DNA of 52,795 nucleotides from Alkalinema sp. CACIAM 70d (GTDB lineage Bacteria > Cyanobacteriota > Cyanobacteriia > Leptolyngbyales > Leptolyngbyaceae). The notes beneath the pieces were generated by a model that did not search any database, had not been told where the DNA came from, and was given only the letters and a program-made list of their open reading frames with translations. The DNA lies in the NCBI GenBank assembly GCA_002148405.1, contig MUGG01000068.1, positions 1 through 52,795 of the forward strand. Reading direction: 5' to 3'. The translations under genes were made by a program, and so were the position numbers. Of this stretch, positions 1 through 8,840 are shown one piece after another (the stretch's first letter is position 1; every line of letters starts with the position of its first letter).

Positions 1-86
1 AAGTAGGCTGTCTTGCTCAGGAGCGATCGTAGGACAAATCTCGATCGCTCCTGAGCCAACATTCAAAACTGTCCCTATTCACATCC

Positions 87-320
87 CTAGAGCATCAAAG
101 AATCTTCCCCTAGAGTCTGTTTATCTGAAGGCATTGCGATCATCACGTCGGGTGGTGGCAGTGGTGGTGGGAGGTTTTGATTGGATAAATCTCCTACCCC
201 TATGCTGAGAGCTAAAGGTATTAAAACCTGTAGGATCTGTCCTAATGTGTGATTAGGGATAGACAACTTCAGCGTACACTCGAAGACGAAGCATTCAGGT
301 TTATTTGAGTTAGAGTTCAT
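87..320 (-). CDS. hypothetical 77-residue protein
   Basis: Short open frame with an ATG start and an AGGA element about eight bases upstream of it. The product has no recognisable domain. Its middle is hydrophobic (LGQILQVLIPLALSIGVG), which could be one membrane segment, and it is followed by a proline stretch PPPLPPP. It stands alone before a 390-bp gap. I cannot assign a function, and it may be a spurious frame. Confidence 0.35.
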   Translation of the reverse strand: MNSNSNKPECFVFECTLKLSIPNHTLGQILQVLIPLALSIGVGDLSNQNLPPPLPPPDVMIAMPSDKQTLGEDSLML

Positions 321-712
321 TGTTCTTCCTGATAGACATCAATATGCCTAAGTGGGAAGTCCAACAAAGCGCCGTCAAACATTAAAGTTGAAAACGGCGC
401 TGTAAATCTGCAAGATACCTTTTTTATCAATTGTGAAAGAACACTATCTCCTCGATGACGGGAGATAGCTTAATCACAGATTGAGTTAATGGAAATAATG
501 CAAATGATAATGTCCTTTGCAAATCTCTGCCAACAAAGGATTTCTTGCAAACGAGTCGGACGGTTGAGGCAATGAAATCATGATAAATCGTCAAGTCTGA
601 GATTGTCTAGCTCAAAATAGAATCCCTGTATTGCTTGCTATTCAAGGATTACAATGACAAAAAAGATTTTTCTAATTAGGAAAATCTTTGCAATTTACAA
701 CCATAAAAACCT
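321..712. other. intergenic region with two hairpins
   Basis: No gene is visible here. Two inverted repeats can be read directly. AGCGCCGT (368-375) pairs with ACGGCGCT (394-401). CTATCTCC (444-451) pairs with GGAGATAG (461-468). Neither has a long T-run directly after it, so they may be structured leader or terminator elements of the flanking genes. The AT-rich stretch from about 650 probably holds the promoter of the gene starting at 713. Confidence 0.4.
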
Positions 713-1960
713 ATGTCAGACAGTAGCGAAAAATACCAAAATTCAAAAGAGAAAAAAATAGATAAAAAAAAATCTGAAAGAAAAAGAGGTCGCCCTACTT
801 CGGAGCATGGACTTAAACAATCACGCTCTTTTTATATTACAGATGAAGCATTCTCAAATCTAAAAAGCTATGCTGATCAATTTGAAGTGGGTAGTGTTTC
901 TGAATTGCTTGAACTAATTGCCCGTAACAAAGTTGAATTGTGTAAACCTGAAGACCCAGAACTCAAACAGCATTTTTCTGATGTTCCCTTGTATTGGAGA
1001 ATGAGGGCTTTGCTTGAGCCACCGATAGGAATCTTTTGGTCAATTTTGGCGTATACAAGGCGATTGAGTCAGCAACTGAATTTGGGGACTGAGGAAGATG
1101 ACCTCATCGATATAATTTTTCGAGCAATGGCGGCAATTTTTTGCTGGAACTACCTTTCTCCAGATGAGTGTATTGATAGCCCTTCAGCATGGCTACGCTG
1201 GTATATTTTCCACTTACTAAAAAAACGTGCTTATAGATCAGACTCAATATCTAGTATCGGCGATTCTATATATGACCGATTTGGCTTTTCTAGTTTAGAG
1301 AAACAACAGCAAGTTCGAGATGAATGTATTGCTACTATTTTTCAGGCGCGTGTGCGCTTAATGAGCAATTCTCATACAACACAGTTAAATGCACTAAAGC
1401 TGAGAATTGCACCTCAACGTTTTTCTCTGAGTCAGATTAATAGAATTTGCAAGGCTCAGGATCCATATCATCGAGGGATGCAAGTGATCAAGGAAGGCTT
1501 AGACCTCTTTCGTCGATTCTGGATCACACAAAGTCATATCACAACGTCCATGCCTAACAAGGAACGCCAAAGACTGCTAAAGGCTTTTCAATACTGTGAA
1601 TTGCTTCAAGCCAAAACTTTCACTCACGCTGCAATTGAAGAAATGGAAGCATTGCTAAAAGGAGGATTGTACTATCCAGATCATGATTTTTGGGCAAATG
1701 AAATTGAGTACTATTTTGGATATATCAGCCCTCATCAAACTAGTCCTAGTATTGATATGGATAACAGAATTGTGGAGAAGATGAAAGCTGCATTTGAAAC
1801 AAGAATTATCGAAGAAAAACGGTATATAGACCGTCAACTATTTCAGGATGATGGAAAAAGGCAATTATTTGAAATTCTCAGAAAAAGATTATCAGAAATA
1901 TTGGAATTTAACGTTGAGCAATCCATCATAAAGCCTGATAGGCCGGTGTTTAAGGAATAA
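713..1960 (+). CDS. uncharacterised 415-residue protein with RHH-like N-terminus
   Basis: ATG start. The first 35 residues are very lysine-rich (KEKKIDKKKSERKRGRP). Residues about 36-72 (SRSFYITDEAFSNLKSYAD, then SVSELLELIARNK) look like a ribbon-helix-helix DNA-binding motif. The central part (about 125-180) is a helical segment with the tryptophan-rich patch WLRWYIFHLLKKRAYR. That is faintly reminiscent of sigma-factor region 2, but I cannot confirm it. The C-terminal half is helical and charged with no motif I recognise. AT content is clearly higher than in the phycobilisome genes downstream, which fits acquired DNA. A DNA-binding role is inference from the N-terminus only. Confidence 0.75.
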   Translation: MSDSSEKYQNSKEKKIDKKKSERKRGRPTSEHGLKQSRSFYITDEAFSNLKSYADQFEVGSVSELLELIARNKVELCKPEDPELKQHFSDVPLYWRMRALLEPPIGIFWSILAYTRRLSQQLNLGTEEDDLIDIIFRAMAAIFCWNYLSPDECIDSPSAWLRWYIFHLLKKRAYRSDSISSIGDSIYDRFGFSSLEKQQQVRDECIATIFQARVRLMSNSHTTQLNALKLRIAPQRFSLSQINRICKAQDPYHRGMQVIKEGLDLFRRFWITQSHITTSMPNKERQRLLKAFQYCELLQAKTFTHAAIEEMEALLKGGLYYPDHDFWANEIEYYFGYISPHQTSPSIDMDNRIVEKMKAAFETRIIEEKRYIDRQLFQDDGKRQLFEILRKRLSEILEFNVEQSIIKPDRPVFKE

Positions 1961-2487
1961 AGCTTTCCTTGGCCTACTAGAGATGATGTATTGTGAAATG
2001 TGTTTTCGTGAGGGGCATGGTTAACTGGGAGCTTTAAACTCTAGAGGAAGACAATATTGCCTCATGTCCGTCTCGTTAGGTTCTCAACTCACCACGCTAA
2101 CCATGCCTATCCTCATATTATATGGTTTGTTTAAGCCGAGCCTAAGCAAAAATAATCTTGATAATAGCTTTAAGTAATCAGCCTTGATCTTTATGCTCAA
2201 GAGCTGTACTAATCAAGAATAAATATTTTAGGTTATCTCCCCACCAAAAAGGAAAAACTTTCCCCATTAATTACCCCCTAGAACATCAGAAATCTTTCCA
2301 CTTGCGTCTCTATTCCAAACTTCTACGAATCACCCGAAACCTATCGCTAATTCAGCCTCTTAACCAACTAGAATACCTGGCCTTCCCCACCGTCTCTGTC
2401 GGGCGAGTCGGGTCGCTTCATCGAACTTTCTCACCCGAATCGGGCGAAATCCCGGAATCAATTTTTTATCTTCGACAGTTTCAAATA
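1961..2487. other. intergenic region with a long-range inverted repeat
   Basis: No gene is visible. GGCATGGTTA (2014-2023) is the exact reverse complement of TAACCATGCC (2098-2107), a 10-bp inverted repeat enclosing 74 bp. It may mark the ends of a small lost element or a folded RNA. The rest is AT-rich and unremarkable. Confidence 0.35.
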
Positions 2488-2598
2488 ATGTCCGTCACCC
2501 ACGCCACGATCGCCACCGCAGGAGCCACCATAATCCTCGGAACCGCCGATTCCCTTGGCTTGGGTGTAGCTGTCTTCGCAATCAATCCCCTCAAATAA
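2488..2598 (+). pseudogene. truncated metal-dependent hydrolase (YdjM/DUF457-type) N-terminus
   Basis: From the ATG at 2488 the frame encodes 36 residues beginning MSVTHATIATAGATIILG and ending in a stop after INPLK. The start resembles the first 30 residues of cyanobacterial YdjM/DUF457 membrane-bound metal-dependent hydrolases (pattern HAAIAT...LLG.ADPL.LGLA), which are normally several hundred residues long. Here the frame stops just after the first hydrophobic segment, and the higA-like gene begins on the opposite strand with an eight-base overlap. I read it as a 5' remnant cut off by arrival of the toxin-antitoxin pair. The family match is from memory. Confidence 0.5.
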
Positions 2599-2989
2599 AT
2601 AGACTCGGTGAAACTTTGAAATAGTCCCCTAACGCCTTGGCCTGGGCTTTGCTTATGGCACGTTTGCCATTAACCACCTCCGACACAACCCCACTGGAAC
2701 CCAGAATCCCGACGAGATCGGCTTGGCGCGTCCCACTGGTTTCCATCAAATAGGTCAGCATCTCCAGCGGAGAAGCGGTGGGAATGGGATCTATGGCTTG
2801 CTCGTAGGACTCAATCAGCGTAACGAGCAATTGGTAGAGGGCTGTCTCCTCAGGAGTGCAATCGGGTTTGAAGTGGAGCCGCTCTGTAATCGCCAAGAGA
2901 CGATCGTATTCTTCCTCAGACTCGATCGGTCTAGGAATCGTTGCAGCCAGCAGGTCTCGGTAAGCAGCCGTATCAAAAGTAAGGGTCAT
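2591..2989 (-). CDS. higA: HigA-type antitoxin (HTH)
   Basis: A 132-residue protein downstream of, and overlapping by 17 bp, a HigB-like toxin gene. This is the inverted toxin-first order typical of higBA. The C-terminal half (about 75-132) is an Xre-like helix-turn-helix: LTYLMETSGTRQADLVGIL, then VVSEVVNGKRAISKAQAKAL, with the conserved SEV.NGKR recognition-helix pattern. The N-terminal half is helical (EEEYDRLLAITERL) and is the usual toxin-binding part. The product should neutralise the toxin and, with it, repress the operon from the region above 3272. Confidence 0.85.
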   Translation of the reverse strand: MTLTFDTAAYRDLLAATIPRPIESEEEYDRLLAITERLHFKPDCTPEETALYQLLVTLIESYEQAIDPIPTASPLEMLTYLMETSGTRQADLVGILGSSGVVSEVVNGKRAISKAQAKALGDYFKVSPSLFI

Positions 2990-3272
2990 TTTTCCACCGA
3001 TCTTTGTCGTATTCAGCGTGGGTCAGCAGGTACTTGTAAAAAACGGTGCCTTGGGAATAGTTGATGCCGACAATCAGTCGGTAGGCATTCCCTTTGATGT
3101 TGAAGACCGTGAAGTTGCCGACGGCTTCTGCATCTCGAAAAACCCGTCGCACATCTTCTAGGTTCTGCCAATCGGCTTGCTTAACAACGTTGTACCAGTC
3201 TTCGATCGGTTTTTGGACATCGGGGTACCGGGCCGCATCCGATCGCAGCTTTCGGATCGCAATTAAATGCAT
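2973..3272 (-). CDS. higB: HigB-type mRNA interferase toxin
   Basis: A 99-residue protein of the HigB_toxin/RelE-like fold, starting MHLIAIRKLR. The pattern is typical of the family: an N-terminal basic helix, W.NLEDVRR.F.DAE, a core VFNIKGNAYRLIVGINY and the terminal YKYLLTHAEYDKDRWK. Members cleave mRNA on the ribosome, and this function follows from family membership. It is the first gene of a two-gene operon with the antitoxin and overlaps it. Length is normal and I see no damage, so the pair is probably functional. Confidence 0.85.
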   Translation of the reverse strand: MHLIAIRKLRSDAARYPDVQKPIEDWYNVVKQADWQNLEDVRRVFRDAEAVGNFTVFNIKGNAYRLIVGINYSQGTVFYKYLLTHAEYDKDRWKNDPYF

Positions 3273-3457
3273 CTCGGTCTATCCTTCCATTCAGTCTTTT
3301 ACTAAAGATGCATTTGTCCCGATCCTCTCGTTTTGAGAGGAAGATGTCAAGTCTGGGATTAAGAATTCTGCGATGTCCCCCTAGAACCCGCGATCGCACA
3401 ATTAAAAGACCAGTATGCGACGGGCACAATAACGGTGAAGGTCATGAGTCCGAAGCC

Positions 3458-3692
3458 GTGAGAGTTGGGTTATTCCTCACAATAATGATTGCTGCGGGGC
3501 TTACGGTAAGCTGTTCCCGCCAACCTCAAATTGATTCCACCAGCACGACGCCAACGGTACCCAGCGGGGCAATCGTTCCCAGTGGGAGCAAAACCGACGG
3601 TCACGGTCAAGCTGTACTCCACCGATGAACTGAAGGCCAGGGAAGCCCAATCCCAGCGCGATCGCGCCGCCGTTGCGCAAGCTGAACCCTAG
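3458..3692 (+). pseudogene. possible frameshifted lipoprotein-like remnant
   Basis: From a GTG at 3458 the frame encodes a basic start, a hydrophobic run (LFLTIMIAAGLTVSC) ending in a lipobox-like cysteine, then a Ser/Thr/Pro-rich linker, stopping at 3628. A different frame (GTG 3582 to TAG 3692) encodes a protein-like tail, TVTVKLYSTDELKAREAQ and on. The two halves would join into one plausible small lipoprotein if a single frameshift between about 3580 and 3600 were undone. It lies between the toxin-antitoxin pair and the integrase, where debris is expected. Low confidence. Confidence 0.3.
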
Positions 3693-3861
3693 TTATCTCG
3701 GTTAACGCAATTGGGGGGCGGAATTGGGATTTTCAAGATTCTCAATTGAGGGGGGTCGATTCTCAATAGAGTCTCATTTTTGTCTGGATTTTTTGGGGGA
3801 AATGGCAGAACCCTTGAATTTCCAGTAAAATTGAGTTCGTAAAATACCGAAATAAGAACTG

Positions 3862-4407
3862 ATGCCCAAGGTCGATCGCAATGGTCAAGCTGCCGTCTTA
3901 CAAGTGGACGATCTCGATCGGGTGTTTGCTCAGTTGCCCCAACCCCATCGTTTGATTTTTCAAATTGCTTACTATACTGCTGCGAGGATTGGCGAGGTGG
4001 TGCAGCTCCAGGCGGAGGATGTGCTGAAGTCCCACTTGGTTTATCGAGCGCAGAATACCAAGACGAAACGCACCCGCGAGGTGGCGATCGCGCCGCCATT
4101 ACGCAAGCTGTTAGACCAGGCGCAGTTACCCAGGTCGGGCTATCTATTTCCCGGTCGGTTTGGGTGGCATCTGACGACTCGGGCCTGTGATAAGGCGTTG
4201 CGGGAGGCGGTGGATTATTTGGGGATTCGGGGGGTGAGTACCCATAGTTTTCGGCGATCTCTGCTGACCTATTTGCATTTTGAGAAGGGCCATAGTCTGC
4301 GGACGCTTCAGCAGATTACGCAGCATCAAGATATTGGTAATTTGGCGAAGTACCTGGAGGTTGGCAAGCTGGAGGCCGATGAGGCATTGCGATCCGCTTG
4401 GGAGTGA
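3862..4407 (+). CDS. tyrosine recombinase, catalytic domain only
   Basis: A 181-residue phage-integrase-family protein. The catalytic residues are visible in order: Arg in AARIGEVV, the H-x-x-R box in THSFRRS, the late His in TQHQDI and the nucleophilic Tyr in AKYLEVGK. The protein lacks the N-terminal SAM-like core-binding domain of XerC/XerD, so it is a short stand-alone recombinase of a kind seen in cyanobacteria and on plasmids. It could catalyse cassette or element integration. A pair of 13-bp direct repeats lies just downstream. It is intact, with no frameshift visible. Confidence 0.85.
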   Translation: MPKVDRNGQAAVLQVDDLDRVFAQLPQPHRLIFQIAYYTAARIGEVVQLQAEDVLKSHLVYRAQNTKTKRTREVAIAPPLRKLLDQAQLPRSGYLFPGRFGWHLTTRACDKALREAVDYLGIRGVSTHSFRRSLLTYLHFEKGHSLRTLQQITQHQDIGNLAKYLEVGKLEADEALRSAWE

Positions 4408-4479
4408 AAAAGCCTTACAGATTTACAGAGAAACAAAAAGCAAGATTTCATAGTGCATTGATTGATGGCTTTTATCATC

Positions 4480-4626
4480 CCGTGGGGATCAGCAAAGATT
4501 TATTGAGATTACAAAAATAATGTGATTATCTGTTGACTTAGTCACCGATCCCAAAGTTGAAAGTGATTTCTATTTTTTTCAAAAAGCCTGCTCTGCAAGG
4601 CTTTGCAGCGATTCCGTGGGGATCAG
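4480..4626. repeat. 13-bp direct repeats downstream of the recombinase
   Basis: CCGTGGGGATCAG occurs at 4480-4492 and again at 4614-4626, 134 bp apart. Between them lies a small hairpin, AAAGCCT (4583-4589) with AGGCTTT (4598-4604). Location directly after a tyrosine recombinase makes recombination-site or excision-scar explanations possible. The rest of 4408-4766 is AT-rich and holds no gene. Confidence 0.45.
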
Positions 4627-4766
4627 TGTAGCTAATACTACAAGGCATACCCGATTTGTACGCAGGACTTTTTACTGTTACCAAATTAACAATATCTGGT
4701 TAAGCAAGCAGTTTGTGATGCCGGATACAAATTTAGCCTAGCTACAGCTTGGGAAGGTGGCATTCT

Positions 4767-7214
4767 ATGGATCAGTTAACTCCTGGTGGAAGCTACGTTG
4801 GGCAAAACTTGGCAGGTCAAGATTTGACTGGCCAAAATTTAAGCCGTATAGATTTGAGTAAGGCCAATTTACAGGGAGCCATTCTGAAGAACGTGGACTT
4901 GCGAGGAGCTAACCTGACCGGAGCCAACCTCAGCGAGGCTGACCTAACGGGGGCTTGTCTGCGCCGTGCAGATTTAGAAGGGGTAAACCTAGATCGGGCC
5001 AACTTGGAGAATGCAGATTGTGGGGCTGCTAAGTTATCCCATGCAACCCTGAGATCGGCGAATTTAAATCATGCATCGCTGCGAGGCGTCAATCTTTCCC
5101 ATGCAGACTTGACTGGAGCGAAGGCAAGATATGGCGAATTCCGGGGCGCTAAACTTCAGAATGCCATTTTAGTCGGCGTTGATTTGAGTCGTGCTGAGTT
5201 AATTCGAGTCAATCTCATCCAGGCCAACTTGGAAAAAGCAACTTTGCGGGGAGCCACGCTCAACAATGCTGTGATGAAGGAAGCTAACCTGACCCAAGCC
5301 GATCTGCGCCCCGATCCCCAAAATGAGAATTGCAGGACTCAACTCATTAGCGTCAAGCTGTCCAAGGCGATTTTGCGGGAGGCTCAGATCGATCGCTGTC
5401 TAGCTCGTCGATCGCACTTTGCTGATGCGGATCTCCAAAACGCCAACTTTACCGAAGCCCGGTTACTCAATACCAATTTTGAAGGGGCAAACCTAAATGG
5501 AGCCAACCTGACCCAAGCTGATCTAGGTGGGGCACTTCTCACCAAAGCCCAACTCGTTGGAGCAAATCTACGAGCTACAGTCTTGCGTGGGGCTTCGCTG
5601 CGTGAAGCAAATTTGAAGCAGGCAGACCTGACCCAAGCCCAGTTACAAGGGGCCTATCTCCATGGGGTCAATCTCCAGCATGCTCAGTTAAGCCGGATTT
5701 ATGCCAAACGCGCTAACTTCAATCGCGCCCAGCTTCAGTCCGCCAATCTTCAGTATGCGGAATTAATCAACGCCAGCTTTGAAGAAGCCAATCTCAATTG
5801 CGCTAACCTAGCAGATGCTCGACTGAATAATTCACTCTTTGGCAGCGCTATCTTGATCAGCGCCAATCTATCATCCGCCGTTTTGATTGGGGCTTCTTTA
5901 CAAAATGCCAATTTAGAAAGTGCCAATTTGCAGGGAGCAGAATTGCAGGGGTCTTACTTCAAGAGTGCAAATCTCAGTGAAGCGAACTTGCAAGGCGCGC
6001 GCCTGAGCCGTGCCAAACTCAAACGAGCCAATCTGACCCAAGCCAACTTTGACCAAGCCAATCTGCGGGGCACCGATCTTCGTTATGCGATTTTGAGGAG
6101 TACATCTCTCAATCGAGTCAAGATCGAGGAATCGGACTTAACTGGGGCAGATTTGACGCAAGCTTCCCTTAAAAACACCAATCTCAGCCGTACCAACCTC
6201 TCGTCTACCATTCTGCGGGAAGCGAATCTGCAAGGGGCACAGTTGACTGGGGCAGACCTAAGCGACACCGATTTATCCCACGCCAATCTTCAACGGGCCA
6301 AGTTGACTAGATCGAAGCTCGCCGCTGCCAATTTAACTGGCGCAAATCTCCAGCGGGCGATTTTGAACCGGGTTAATTTGAGCGATGCCATCTTGACTCA
6401 GGCCAATCTCAGTCATGCCGAACTGATTCGCGCTTACTTGAGTGGAGCATCCTTCGATCGAGCCAATTTAAGTGATACGCGAATCGGTAGTTCCTATCTA
6501 GTCGGGGTGAACTTTTATCGAGCTAATCTCACCCGCGCCTATTTTGGCCGTGCCTACGCTTACCATACGGATTTTACCGAGGCGATTCTTAATAGTGCTG
6601 ATATGCGCTTCACTGACTGTACTGGGGCAGTCTGGCAGGATGTCCAAGTTCAGCAAACGTTGTTTGGTTCAAATCAGGGTATTCCTAAGGAAGTCCGCGA
6701 TCAATTAACGGGCAGTCTTTGGGAAGAAGGCGAGAGTAATCTTCACTATCCTGCGACAGGCGTTCATGAACCCGATATTGACGATCGGTTATCCGATTTT
6801 CAAGACGCTTTAGATCGTCTTGATGATTCTATTTATCGCCTAGAAGATGTGATTCGAGGCTTTCAAGAGAGAGGAAGATATGAAATCGTTAATTATTTAA
6901 TGCAAAGAGGACAAATAGCGAAGAGACTACATGAACAATTAACTAATCAAAAGAATCGATTACAAGCAGAGATTGCAGTCTCAACTCAAAAAGAATTTAA
7001 AATCTTTATCAAGAAGATTGGTAAAAACATTCACAATATCAGTGAACTAAGAAGGGACCTAGATCACAATTGTTTAAATGCTCATAGCATCAATCTCAAT
7101 CTTGATAGAGAGGAGATTTTCATTGATCCAGATGACATTCATATTTCTGAAGATGACTTTCAGGATTTAGAAGATGATCTAGAAGATAATTCAGAAGACG
7201 ATCTAGATACCTAG
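4767..7214 (+). CDS. very long pentapeptide-repeat protein
   Basis: I chose the ATG at 4767 (MDQLTPGGSY) over an upstream TTG because GGAAGGTGG sits seven bases before it; this gives 815 residues. About residues 10-640 are an almost uninterrupted run of A(D/N)LXX repeats, predicting a long right-handed quadrilateral beta-helix. A short break (DPQNENCRTQ) falls near residue 190. After the helix comes a charged coiled-coil-like tail (RLDDSIYRLEDVIRGFQ, then MQRGQIAKRLHEQL) and a very acidic end rich in D and E. No enzymatic motif or signal peptide is seen. The role is unknown: scaffold or protein-binding surface is the usual guess. The stop overlaps that of the convergent gene at the palindrome CTAG. 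Confidence 0.85.
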   Translation: MDQLTPGGSYVGQNLAGQDLTGQNLSRIDLSKANLQGAILKNVDLRGANLTGANLSEADLTGACLRRADLEGVNLDRANLENADCGAAKLSHATLRSANLNHASLRGVNLSHADLTGAKARYGEFRGAKLQNAILVGVDLSRAELIRVNLIQANLEKATLRGATLNNAVMKEANLTQADLRPDPQNENCRTQLISVKLSKAILREAQIDRCLARRSHFADADLQNANFTEARLLNTNFEGANLNGANLTQADLGGALLTKAQLVGANLRATVLRGASLREANLKQADLTQAQLQGAYLHGVNLQHAQLSRIYAKRANFNRAQLQSANLQYAELINASFEEANLNCANLADARLNNSLFGSAILISANLSSAVLIGASLQNANLESANLQGAELQGSYFKSANLSEANLQGARLSRAKLKRANLTQANFDQANLRGTDLRYAILRSTSLNRVKIEESDLTGADLTQASLKNTNLSRTNLSSTILREANLQGAQLTGADLSDTDLSHANLQRAKLTRSKLAAANLTGANLQRAILNRVNLSDAILTQANLSHAELIRAYLSGASFDRANLSDTRIGSSYLVGVNFYRANLTRAYFGRAYAYHTDFTEAILNSADMRFTDCTGAVWQDVQVQQTLFGSNQGIPKEVRDQLTGSLWEEGESNLHYPATGVHEPDIDDRLSDFQDALDRLDDSIYRLEDVIRGFQERGRYEIVNYLMQRGQIAKRLHEQLTNQKNRLQAEIAVSTQKEFKIFIKKIGKNIHNISELRRDLDHNCLNAHSINLNLDREEIFIDPDDIHISEDDFQDLEDDLEDNSEDDLDT

Positions 7215-7675
7215 GGATCCTCTTGTCCTTCATCTTCCGCCTTTTCATCTTCATCATGACTCGATGAGCCTTTCGGAAACAGATCCTTGGTCACTACATA
7301 ACACAAGCCAATCACATCTGATGCCAATGCACCAAGAAAAGTCAGTTGCATCTTCTCCGAATACACATCGATTTTGAACGCAGGCAAGGAGAGAATCAGC
7401 ATTAACCAGAGGGGAATGAAGTACATCGGAACAATCAGTGCCTTTAGAACCGTCGATCGCGAGTGGATGCGGTGCTGAAGCTCTGCCCCTTTGCGGCCTT
7501 CGTCGGTTTTCAGATCAAGGTCATCATCGCCAATTTGTAGTTTTTCAACCGTTTGACTGGCGTAAATCTTGTCGATCGGAATTTCATCCGGATCAGTAAC
7601 TTGAAAATTTTCCTGGGTAAACCCCTTTTCTTTCAGGTACTCATCAATCTTCAACTGAGGTAGTTCCCTAGGCAT
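7211..7675 (-). CDS. small two-helix membrane protein, unknown function
   Basis: Start chosen at the third in-frame initiation codon (MPRELPQLK), because GGAGG lies eight bases ahead of it and too close to the earlier ones; 154 residues. The N-terminal 75 residues are soluble and charged. They are followed by two hydrophobic segments (ALIVPMYFIPLWLMLILSL and LTFLGALASDVIGLCYVV) and a very acidic tail (DEDEKAEDEGQEDP). The arrangement suggests a membrane-anchored protein with both ends cytoplasmic. It converges on the pentapeptide gene. I do not recognise a family. Confidence 0.65.
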   Translation of the reverse strand: MPRELPQLKIDEYLKEKGFTQENFQVTDPDEIPIDKIYASQTVEKLQIGDDDLDLKTDEGRKGAELQHRIHSRSTVLKALIVPMYFIPLWLMLILSLPAFKIDVYSEKMQLTFLGALASDVIGLCYVVTKDLFPKGSSSHDEDEKAEDEGQEDP

Positions 7676-7927
7676 TTTCATATCCTCCAAAAAACTGATT
7701 TCATCAGCTCTCTAGGAATACCTCAACGTCTAGAAAACCACCTTAAAGACACGCTATCTAATGTTTCATGCAATGTTTTTGCAATTTAGTGCAATATTTA
7801 AATCCTGTTCAACCCGCTGTTAACAAGATTTTTGAGATCAGTGCATTATAGGTTGGTTCTAGCAGAATGGAATCAAGCCACTATCTCAGCAGTAAGGGTG
7901 TCAATGACATCATCATTAATTTGTGAC

Positions 7928-8203
7928 TTAATCAGGAATGACGATTTCCTTAATCACCCTATCGCCTTCAATAACGCCTAAACTCCGTCCTTGGCTTTTG
8001 GCTTCCTGAGCGATCGCATACAAAGCTAATCCGGTTCGTAGAATCTCTGCCATATTCTTGCCTGACTCTTCCGCCAACTCCTGAAGCGACTCATAGGCAG
8101 CCGGCGCAAGATCAAGATTGAGACGTTTTCGCTGGGCTCGTGCGCCTGTGCGACTTCGATCGTTGTCTACATCGGGCTCGTTGTTTGCTTTAGCCTTTGG
8201 CAT
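7928..8203 (-). CDS. ribbon-helix-helix DNA-binding protein
   Basis: A 91-residue protein. The first 30 residues are basic and hydrophilic. Residues about 28-66 form a CopG/MetJ-like ribbon-helix-helix: strand KRLNLDLAP, helix AYESLQELAEESG, helix MAEILRTGLALYAIAQEA. Such proteins act as dimeric repressors, often as antitoxins, but no toxin gene adjoins this one. An inverted repeat in its upstream region (8257-8277) is a candidate operator. Solo regulator is the safest call. Confidence 0.75.
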   Translation of the reverse strand: MPKAKANNEPDVDNDRSRTGARAQRKRLNLDLAPAAYESLQELAEESGKNMAEILRTGLALYAIAQEAKSQGRSLGVIEGDRVIKEIVIPD

Positions 8204-8250
8204 ACTTGATGCCTCCTTGGTGAACTGAACGAATAATAGAACTTTCCCCA

Positions 8251-8277
8251 GAGAATTCTCAGTTGCTCAGACTGAGA
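8251..8277. promoter_or_regulatory. operator-like inverted repeats upstream of the RHH gene
   Basis: The palindrome GAGAATTCTC occupies 8251-8260. It overlaps a second inverted repeat, TCTCAGT (8257-8263) with ACTGAGA (8271-8277). They lie 48-74 bp upstream of the ribbon-helix-helix start codon at 8203, which suits autoregulation. Binding is inferred. Confidence 0.4.
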
Positions 8278-8419
8278 GTCAATGTTGCATGGGTGTATCT
8301 ATTAAATCCGTACAGTTTGAACATATTCCAAAAAATAAACATTTTTTAAAACAAATTTGTATATACATTTTAATCTGAAATTATGTACTTGAGGCATAAA
8401 GCATATGCATCGAGACTTG

Positions 8420-8519
8420 CCCTGCATAGAGCCTATTAACCAAGAAATAGTCTATGCAGGGTTCCCGATCGAGGTTGCCTAGGGCCCGTCATCCCTTCAG
8501 CCTAGTAGCCTGAAGGGAT
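8420..8519. terminator. two strong hairpins in a gene-free stretch
   Basis: CCCTGCATAGA (8420-8430) pairs with TCTATGCAGGG (8451-8461), extendable inward by CTATT/AATAG. ATCCCTTCAG (8491-8500) pairs with CTGAAGGGAT (8510-8519). Both lie downstream of the leftward gene ending at 8558. The 10-bp second stem is the likelier terminator for it, although neither has a clear uridine tract. The remainder of 8278-8557 is AT-rich with no gene. Confidence 0.45.
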
Positions 8520-8557
8520 AGGCTTTACCGCGCCCGTCCAACTTCACAAGCGAAGGG

Positions 8558-8803
8558 CTAGTTGTTAGCCTCCTCTTCTTCCGCATCCTGAGTCGCCGAT
8601 AGATCATCAGAGGATACGGTCAACGGAACAATTGCTAGAGAAGACCTTGCTTTTGGGATGTGTGCCCGATCTAGACCGCTGGGACGTTGCTTTGGTACAG
8701 ATCGACAGCAGCGAGGTAAAGCCTGTCGGGAATATTGAGAAAACGCCCACTTCGGCAATCCCCGTTGATAAGCCTTGGTCAAGTAACCTGATTGACCTAA
8801 CAT
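8558..8803 (-). CDS. hypothetical 81-residue protein
   Basis: ATG start preceded by an excellent ribosome site (GGAGGTG, five bases away), which is the main reason for accepting it. The product has a basic N-terminal half (MLGQSGYLTKAYQRGLPK) and a short acidic C-terminus (DAEEEEANN). No domain is recognised. It follows the small membrane protein gene at 8841-9065 after 37 bp, so the two are probably co-transcribed. Confidence 0.55.
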   Translation of the reverse strand: MLGQSGYLTKAYQRGLPKWAFSQYSRQALPRCCRSVPKQRPSGLDRAHIPKARSSLAIVPLTVSSDDLSATQDAEEEEANN

Positions 8804-8840
8804 TTGTCACCTCCACAGGTTTTTGAATAGATGGGTAAAA

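Noticed and set aside
4480..4626. CRISPR array
   Set aside because: Only two copies of a 13-bp word with 121 bp between them; no regular spacers and no cas genes in the window.
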